Shown in pieces: positions 52,224 to 57,434 of a stretch of 57,434 nucleotides of DNA. This DNA comes from Collinsella sp. Lineage in GTDB: Bacteria > Actinomycetota > Coriobacteriia > Coriobacteriales > Coriobacteriaceae. A program made the position numbers and the translations under genes. Within the stretch, counting starts at the first letter, position 1. Each line of letters opens with the position of its first letter. Below the pieces are notes generated by a model. It worked only from the letters and a program-made list of their open reading frames with translations. It was not told where the DNA came from and did not search any database. The stretch lies in assembly GCA_019425015.1 (NCBI GenBank), contig JAHYYJ010000004.1:1-57434 (forward strand), read 5' to 3'.

Positions 52224-53573
52224 GTGGCTAAGAAATCTACGGCTATCGATGTAACGCAGGGTGTCATTTGGCAACAGCTGCTGTCGCTGTGCGTCCCTAT
52301 CTTCTTTAGCTCGTTTTTTCAGCAGGCTTACACGCTTATTGGTACGTATATCGTCGGCCAGTTTGGCGGCAAGCTCGCGCTGGGTGGCATTCAAGCCACG
52401 ATGGTGCTCACCGAGCTCTGCATTGGCTTTTGCGTTGGCGTTGGCGCTGGCTGCGCGGTCATTACCGGTCAGTTTTTTGGTCAGCACGATGATGAGCGAT
52501 TGAGTCGTTCGGTCCATACGGCCATGACGCTCGCGCTGGTGGGCGGTATCGTTTTCTCGATTCTTGGCATAGTGTTCGTTGAGCCCATGCTGGTACTTAT
52601 GAACACGCCGCATGAACTATTGGCCGAGGGCGTGGCCTATGCTCGTTGCTATTTTGCCGCCATGGTTGCGGCGCTGCTGCTCAATATGGGAACGGCGCTG
52701 CTGCGCGCCGTGGGCGACACACGCGGTCCTGCTGTGATCATTGCTTCCGGCTGCCTTGTTAATGCGGTGCTGGATGTCATCTTCGTTGCCGTGCTTCATA
52801 TGGAGGCTCTGGGCTGCGGCATCGCGGTGGCGCTGACCATTTGCTCCAACGCCACGATGATCGTGATTCGTATGATGCACGCTCCGGGTGCGTGGCGGCT
52901 TTCACTGTCCAAACTCTGCATTGATCCTGGCATTTGTAAGAGCATGATCTCGTGTGGTCTGCCGCTTGGCTTTCAGTCTGCTGCGTATTCGATTTCCAAC
53001 GTTTTGATTCAGGTGTCGGTCAACTCGTTTGGTGCCGATGTCACCACGGCGTGGGGTCTTTCGGGCCGTTTGGATGGCATTGTCTGGATGGTTACCGAGG
53101 CGCTTGGCGTTTCGATCACCACGTTCTCGGCACAGAACTTTGGCGCGCGCAACTACGAGCGCATGCGCAAGGGCTACCATACGTCGCTTGTGCTGTCGTT
53201 TATGCTCATTGGTGGCCTGTCTGCCGTGCTACTGGTGTTCTCGGGTCCGTTGTCGCGTCTGTTTGTCGACGATGCTTCGATTTCGGCCTACACCACGACG
53301 ATTCTTCATTTCATCGCGCCGTTCTACGCGATCTTCTCGATTATCGAAAACGCGTCCGGCTCCATCCGCGGCGCTGGCGTGAGCTTCCAGCCTATGATGC
53401 TCACGATTTTTGGCACCGTCGTGCTCAGGGTGATCTGGGTGTTTGCGATTATGCCGTTCGATCCGTCGCTTGAGCACCTGCTGCTGGTTTACCCCGTAAC
53501 TTGGCTAATCACGGCCACGATGTTTACCATCTACCACCACAGCGGCAACTGGCTCGGCCGCGCCACCGCCTAA
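52224..53573 (+). CDS. MATE family efflux transporter
   Basis: Twelve-segment cation-coupled multidrug and toxin exporter (449 residues). The N-terminus IWQQLLSLCVPIFFSSFFQQAYTL and the internal repeat around residues 230-260 are typical of the DinF/NorM-like MATE fold. The start is GTG 52224, just after GGGGAGGG; a TTG at 52191 lacks such support. The TAA stop lies inside the 35-bp inverted repeat that follows. The substrate is unknown. Confidence 0.88.
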   Translation: MAKKSTAIDVTQGVIWQQLLSLCVPIFFSSFFQQAYTLIGTYIVGQFGGKLALGGIQATMVLTELCIGFCVGVGAGCAVITGQFFGQHDDERLSRSVHTAMTLALVGGIVFSILGIVFVEPMLVLMNTPHELLAEGVAYARCYFAAMVAALLLNMGTALLRAVGDTRGPAVIIASGCLVNAVLDVIFVAVLHMEALGCGIAVALTICSNATMIVIRMMHAPGAWRLSLSKLCIDPGICKSMISCGLPLGFQSAAYSISNVLIQVSVNSFGADVTTAWGLSGRLDGIVWMVTEALGVSITTFSAQNFGARNYERMRKGYHTSLVLSFMLIGGLSAVLLVFSGPLSRLFVDDASISAYTTTILHFIAPFYAIFSIIENASGSIRGAGVSFQPMMLTIFGTVVLRVIWVFAIMPFDPSLEHLLLVYPVTWLITATMFTIYHHSGNWLGRATA

Positions 53574-53659
53574 TGATCCGAAGGGGACGGAGGAAAACGG
53601 ATCATTGACCTGGCGGTAAGGCAAAATGATCCGTTTTCCTCCGTCCCCTTCGGATCATT
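53572..53659. repeat. 35-bp perfect inverted repeat between convergent genes
   Basis: Two perfect 35-base arms (53572-53606 and 53625-53659) with an 18-base spacer. Each arm is bounded by AATGATCCG / CGGATCATT, so it is itself palindromic at its ends around a GGGGACGGAGGAAAA core. The first arm includes the MATE stop codon and the second touches the cobA stop. It could act as a bidirectional terminator, but its internal symmetry suggests a repeat family. Confidence 0.85.
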
Positions 53660-54135
53660 TAGTATTCGATGCCTTGGCGGGCTAGGAGGCCTTCGTCGAA
53701 GTAGTGTTTGACGGGGCGCATTTCGGTTACTAGGTCCGCGAGATCGGCCAGTGGCAGCAAGCCGCGGCCGGTGAGCACGAGCTCTGTGGTGGTCGGTTTC
53801 ATTGCGATCAACGCTTCGACATCTTCGCGCGTCACAAAGCCTCGGCGCATGGCTTCTCCCAGCTCATCCAAGATCAGCACGTCGACCTGGCTAATCTGCT
53901 CGCGCGCCAGCTCCATGATCTGTGCGGCACAGGCTTCGGGCGTGTCGCGGTCGGCTTGTACGATGCGCAGACCTAAACGGGGCGCCGCATCATGCTCGGC
54001 GCAGTGCAGCTTCTTGGCAAACTGAAGCATGAGTACGTTAAGTCCATAGCCCGTGGCGCGCAGCGCAAGCCCCAGCGCAGCCGTCGTCTTGCCCTTGCCG
54101 TCGCCCGTATAGATTTGAACCTTGCCGACTCCCAG
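53659..54135 (-). CDS. cobA: cob(I)alamin adenosyltransferase (CobA/BtuR), apparent CTG start
   Basis: Adenosylates corrinoids in adenosylcobalamin synthesis and salvage. The frame contains the full family pattern: VQIYTGDGKGKTTAALGLAL (Walker A), LILDELGEAMRRGFV, VLTGRGLLPLADLADLVTEM and the terminal LLARQGIEY. No ATG, GTG or TTG exists between the upstream stop and the Met at 54030, which lies after Walker A. The only near-cognate codon in the right place is CTG at 54135, five bases after GAGAAGG, giving the usual short lead before VQIYTG. I therefore extend the gene to 54135 (158 residues). If translation began at 54030 the enzyme would lack its P-loop. Confidence 0.8.
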   Translation of the reverse strand: MGVGKVQIYTGDGKGKTTAALGLALRATGYGLNVLMLQFAKKLHCAEHDAAPRLGLRIVQADRDTPEACAAQIMELAREQISQVDVLILDELGEAMRRGFVTREDVEALIAMKPTTTELVLTGRGLLPLADLADLVTEMRPVKHYFDEGLLARQGIEY

Positions 54136-54221
54136 TGATGCCTTCTCTGTCCTTTCGTGCCCGGCGTCGGTTTATCGCCGTCCGGGTTGGGTATTCTAGA
54201 AAAAATTATCAACCCCAGTAG

Positions 54222-56129
54222 ATGGAGTTCAAGCAGATGGAGATGGATGACAATAAACGTAGACGGAATATGATCCTCTACGTGCTCATCGCCTTCGTCG
54301 TCTACCTCGTGCTCTCGACCGTTCTGTTCCCCAACATCGGTCACACGCAGCAGATTACGAAGACCGATTACTCGACGTTTGTCAAAGCGCTCGATAAGAA
54401 GAGCGTCGACAAGGTCGAGTACAACACGGACGATTACACGATTTATTACACCAAGAAGGGCGAGGACGAGAATATCGCCTACAAGACGACCGGTGTGCCG
54501 AATGACGCGGGCTTTACCGATCGCGTGCTTGAGTCCGGTGCTTCGCTTGAGTCGGTCGTTCCCGATAAGAACTCGGGCCTGATGACCTACTACCTGCTCA
54601 CCCTCATTCTTCCCATGGTGATTTTCTTCCTGATTGGCTGGTGGCTCAACCGCCGCATGAAGAAGGCCATGGGTGATGACGGTCCGTCGATGAACTTTGG
54701 CGGCGGTGGTTTTGGCGGCGGCGGACTGGGCAAGTCCGGCGCGCGCGTGATCGCCTCCAAGGACGTGGGCGTGACCTTTAAGGATGTCGCCGGCCAGGAA
54801 GAGGCTAAGGAGTCCCTCAAGGAGGTCGTCGACTTTCTGGAGAAGCCGCAGCGCTACGAGGAGATCGGCGCCAAACTGCCACGCGGCGCTCTCCTTGTCG
54901 GCCCTCCGGGTACCGGTAAAACCCTGCTCGCCAAGGCTGTGGCCGGCGAGGCGGGCGTGCCGTTCTTTAGTATTTCTGGTTCTGAGTTTGTTGAGATGTT
55001 TGTCGGCCGCGGCGCCGCTAAGGTTCGCGACCTGTTTAAGCAGGCCAAGGAAAAGGCCCCGTGCATCGTCTTTATCGACGAGATCGATACCATCGGCAAG
55101 AAGCGCGATGGCGGCGGCTTTAGTGGCAACGACGAGCGCGAGCAGACGCTCAATCAGCTGCTGACCGAGATGGATGGATTCGATAACCACAAGGGTATCG
55201 TCGTCCTCGCTGCGACCAACCGTCCCGACAGCCTTGATCCGGCCCTGCTGCGCCCCGGCCGCTTCGACCGCCGCATCCCCGTTGAGCTGCCCGACCTGAC
55301 CGGTCGCAAGAATATCCTTGAACTGCACGCCAAGAGCGTGAAGACGCAGCCGCCGATCGACCTGACCGCGATCGCCCGCGCCACGCCTGGCGCCTCGGGT
55401 GCCGACCTGGCCAACATCATCAACGAGGGCGCCCTGCGCGCTGTCCGCGAGGGTCGCAAGCGCGCCACGCAGGATGACTTTGAGGAGTCGGTGGAGGTCG
55501 TCATCGCCGGCCAGCAGCGTAAGTCCACGGTGCTGTCCGATCACGAGAAACAGGTCGTGTCCTATCACGAGATCGGCCATGCCATCGTTGCCGCCCGCCA
55601 GAAGGGTTCTGCGCCGGTTACGAAGATCACCATCGTGCCGCGTACGAGCGGTGCTCTGGGCTACACCATGCAGGTCGAGGAGGACGAGCGCTTCTTGACC
55701 ACGCGCCAGGAGGTGCTCGACAAGCTCGCTGTCTACTGCGGCGGACGTGCTGCCGAGGAGCTCATCTTTGGTGAGATGACGACTGGCGCGGCCAATGATA
55801 TCGAGCAGGCCACCAAGCTCGCCCGCAACATGGTGACGCGCTTTGGTATGTCGGAAGAGTTTGGCATGATGGCGCTCGGTACCGTTCAGAATGCCTACCT
55901 CAACCAGGACACGTCGCTCACCTGTGCCCCCGGTACGGCCGAGCGCGTCGACGCGATCGTCGCCAAGCTGATCGAGGACGCACATGACCGCGCCCTGCAG
56001 ATCCTCAAGGAGAACAAGTTTAAGCTCCATGAGCTGGCTCGTTATCTGTACAAGAAGGAGACGATCACGGGCGAGGAGTTCATGAATCTCCTCACGCGCG
56101 AGAATCCGCTGATGCCAAAGCAGCAGTAA
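54222..56129 (+). CDS. ftsH: ATP-dependent zinc metalloprotease FtsH
   Basis: Membrane AAA+ protease for quality control. Two transmembrane segments (about 17-35 and 120-140) flank an extracytoplasmic domain. The AAA module has GPPGTGKTLLAKA (Walker A), FIDEID (Walker B) and the RPGRFDRR second region of homology. The zinc site is HEIGH (449-453). 635 residues. The start is ATG 54222; ATGs at 54237 and 54243 are possible because ribosome binding sites are poor here. A Gly-rich linker (about 160-175) joins membrane and AAA parts. Confidence 0.95.
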   Translation: MEFKQMEMDDNKRRRNMILYVLIAFVVYLVLSTVLFPNIGHTQQITKTDYSTFVKALDKKSVDKVEYNTDDYTIYYTKKGEDENIAYKTTGVPNDAGFTDRVLESGASLESVVPDKNSGLMTYYLLTLILPMVIFFLIGWWLNRRMKKAMGDDGPSMNFGGGGFGGGGLGKSGARVIASKDVGVTFKDVAGQEEAKESLKEVVDFLEKPQRYEEIGAKLPRGALLVGPPGTGKTLLAKAVAGEAGVPFFSISGSEFVEMFVGRGAAKVRDLFKQAKEKAPCIVFIDEIDTIGKKRDGGGFSGNDEREQTLNQLLTEMDGFDNHKGIVVLAATNRPDSLDPALLRPGRFDRRIPVELPDLTGRKNILELHAKSVKTQPPIDLTAIARATPGASGADLANIINEGALRAVREGRKRATQDDFEESVEVVIAGQQRKSTVLSDHEKQVVSYHEIGHAIVAARQKGSAPVTKITIVPRTSGALGYTMQVEEDERFLTTRQEVLDKLAVYCGGRAAEELIFGEMTTGAANDIEQATKLARNMVTRFGMSEEFGMMALGTVQNAYLNQDTSLTCAPGTAERVDAIVAKLIEDAHDRALQILKENKFKLHELARYLYKKETITGEEFMNLLTRENPLMPKQQ

Positions 56130-56148
56130 GGCTGGTTGCACAACGTCG

Positions 56149-56187
56149 AACGCCCCATTTGAGTTTCTATCTCAAATGGGGCGTTTT
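56149..56187 (+). terminator. intrinsic terminator after ftsH
   Basis: Perfect 15-bp stem (AACGCCCCATTTGAG and its complement), loop TTTCTAT, then TTGTTT. Confidence 0.88.
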
Positions 56188-56204
56188 GTTTGGGAGGGAT
56201 ATGT

Positions 56205-56696
56205 ATGAAGATCGTGGTGAGTGCCTGCTTGATGGGAGAGAGCTGCAAATATAACGGGCTCGACAATTACCATCGCGCGTTGGTCGAGGCCTGCGAACGC
56301 ACAGGGACCGAGGTCCTGTTGGTGTGCCCCGAGGTTTTTGGCGGCTTGCCCACACCGCGCAAGCCGTCCGAGATTGTGAATGGCGAGGTTTGTACCTGCG
56401 AGGGCATCTCGGTCGATCGCGAGTTTCGCCAGGGTGCTCAGCGCGCGCTCGATATGTGCGAGCAGGCGGGCGGCCCGTCCGAGATCGTTGCGTGCATTTT
56501 GCAGGACCGCAGCCCCTCGTGCGGTACGGGTCACGTCTACGATGGCACCTTTAGCGGTACGCTCACCGCGGGCAATGGTGTTTTTGTCGATCTGCTGCTG
56601 CGTCACGGGTACCGTGTGATTCCGGCTAGCGAGTTCGATCCCAGCATGCTGGAACATTGTCCACAGCACTCGAACCCAACACTTCCTCACGGGTGA
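56205..56696 (+). CDS. DUF523 family protein, 3' end possibly altered
   Basis: A 163-residue DUF523 protein of unknown function. Family features: MKIVVSACLMGESCKYNG, LVCPEVFGGLPTPR, and the conserved LQDRSPSCGTG, all with cysteines that could bind metal. DUF523 proteins usually end soon after the RHGYRVIPASEFD-like strand. Here about 18 extra residues are encoded by DNA that on the other strand codes for a serine-recombinase tail, so the natural stop may have been lost when an element integrated. ATG 56205 follows GGGAGGGAT. Confidence 0.78.
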   Translation: MKIVVSACLMGESCKYNGLDNYHRALVEACERTGTEVLLVCPEVFGGLPTPRKPSEIVNGEVCTCEGISVDREFRQGAQRALDMCEQAGGPSEIVACILQDRSPSCGTGHVYDGTFSGTLTAGNGVFVDLLLRHGYRVIPASEFDPSMLEHCPQHSNPTLPHG

Positions 56697-56772
56697 CCGT
56701 TTTGGCATCATCCGTGAAGTTGATATTGAGTACGACCCGGTCATCAAAGACGTAGACCGAGTTGACAGGCGC
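56626..56772 (-). pseudogene. serine-recombinase C-terminal remnant
   Basis: The - strand frame encodes APVNSVYVFDDRVVLNINFT followed by a KTVTREEVLG segment, which resembles the extreme C-terminal strand of large serine recombinases (VxVFDDRIVISFNF-type). The catalytic and zinc domains are absent and the frame upstream of residue 35 shows no similarity, so it is a deletion remnant. It overlaps the last 70 bases of the DUF523 gene on the opposite strand. Confidence 0.55.
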
Positions 56773-56870
56773 CGTACCCAGGCAGCCCCTCCCCACGGCC
56801 CTCGCGCAGGAACGCGCACACGGCCTTCCCGTCTCTTGCGCCTCTCCCGGAACTGTCCACATCAGCGTAG

Positions 56871-57101
56871 CCAATCCAGTCCGCCAAGGGCTGCAGCCCG
56901 GACAACGCGGCGATGGAGGGCTTCTTCGGCCTGCTCAAGAAGGAGTTCTGGCACGGCAGGGACTGGTCGGACTGGACCCCCGCCCGCTTCATCGAGGAAC
57001 TCGGGGGCTGGATCGGCCGATACAATACGGAGAGGCGCAGCGATGCGCTCGGCGGCCGCACGCCGGCCGAGTTCCGCTCCGCGCTGGGAAGGGCCGCGTA
57101 A
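56871..57101 (+). pseudogene. IS3-family transposase C-terminal remnant
   Basis: The frame from just after the TAG at 56868 reads GCSPDNAAMEGFFGLLKKEF, the hallmark of the IS3/IS150-type DDE integrase core around its catalytic Glu. It ends with RYNTERRSDALGGRTPAEFR, the normal C-terminus. The first two acidic residues and OrfA are missing. It lies about 100 bases from the recombinase remnant, so at least two elements have decayed here. Confidence 0.8.
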
Positions 57102-57215
57102 CGGTCCAAGAAATCGTCCGCAGTCCCCATTCTTGCCCCTTTGGGACGGCTTCTTGTTGGGGCGTGCCTGCCTCAAACCCTGCTAGGAACGAGTGCAGCA
57201 AACTGGAATTATAAA

Positions 57216-57434
57216 TTACTCTTTGCAAATAACCTTTGAACCTTCACCATCAATTACAATTCCCTGACGATTGTTAATTGGGCATAGATTCAAATCCGAA
57301 AACTCAGTTATTATTTTCTCGGTAACTTTCTTAAATGGTGCTGTAAGAAAATGCGGAAGAACATAGAAATCAATCAAATTAAGCCCTGCATCATCTTCTT
57401 GTGAGTAGTCCTCCGGCTTTTCATCCATTTGCTC
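57216..57434 (-). CDS. S51-type peptidase E-like protein, C-terminal part
   Basis: Open frame running off the right edge on the - strand; only the last 70-odd residues are visible. NLIDFYVLPHFLTAPFKK and the PINNRQGIVIDG segment match the C-terminus of peptidase E / type 1 glutamine amidotransferase-like proteins (MEROPS S51). The catalytic Ser nucleophile would lie outside the window. The DNA is strikingly AT-rich compared with the core genes, suggesting recent acquisition with the adjacent mobile-element remnants. Confidence 0.7.
   Translation of the reverse strand, partial: EQMDEKPEDYSQEDDAGLNLIDFYVLPHFLTAPFKKVTEKIITEFSDLNLCPINNRQGIVIDGEGSKVICKE

Noticed and set aside
53973..56141. 722-residue - strand frame opposite ftsH
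   Set aside because: Shadow of ftsH; it also overlaps the true cobA frame without any domain of its own.

Overview
The window looks like a chromosomal piece of a high-GC monoderm of the class Coriobacteriia, most likely Collinsella or a close relative. This rests on gene content and order, on heavy use of GTG/TTG starts, and on the gapless ATGA-type overlaps; it is an inference, not a database match. Most of the window is housekeeping DNA on the + strand. Both ends are more AT-rich accessory DNA.

Left end (1-3130): an Abi_2-family HEPN protein whose start lies off the window, a 600-base gene-free stretch with degenerate inverted repeats, and a HigB/HigA-type toxin-antitoxin pair on the - strand. 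The antitoxin carries a metallopeptidase domain, and two dyad operators cover the promoter.

3297-14392 is the most interesting block: an eight-gene operon whose first five genes match the Gram-positive Pel exopolysaccharide order (PelD, PelE, PelA deacetylase, PelF, PelG). It runs without a gap into a CotH-kinase lipoprotein, a VTC-type polyphosphate polymerase and a DUF4956 membrane protein. The PelD-like protein has an extra N-terminal epimerase-like domain that seems to have lost its active site. Its degenerate GGDEF domain keeps an RxxD c-di-GMP site. No outer-membrane PelB/PelC is present, as expected for a monoderm.

14604-21296 holds a degenerate PLP-fold protein, a ModE-like regulator, guaB, leuS behind a strongly structured leader, and a lipoprotein. 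21560-33187 is the translation/transcription block rimP-nusA-infB-rbfA-DHH-truB-ribF-dnaG-rpoD; its promoter is followed at once by an intrinsic terminator, which suggests attenuation. Two tandem tRNA-Asn genes follow.

33729-48601 holds gls24-fakA-recG-rsmD-coaD, a coiled-coil protein, DUF177-rpmF, and plsX-acpP-rnc-smc-ftsY-ffh. 48722-56129 holds a DUF134/NifX-like metal-binding protein, thyA-folA, a TrmH-type methylase, a MATE exporter, a cobA that apparently starts at CTG, and ftsH.

Right end (56205-57434): a DUF523 gene whose 3' end runs into a serine-recombinase remnant on the opposite strand, an IS3-family transposase remnant, and the C-terminal part of an AT-rich S51-type peptidase gene. 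Several large perfect or near-perfect inverted repeats sit between genes (14430, 15615, 17899, 33240, 53572) and look like distinct repeat or RNA-structure families.
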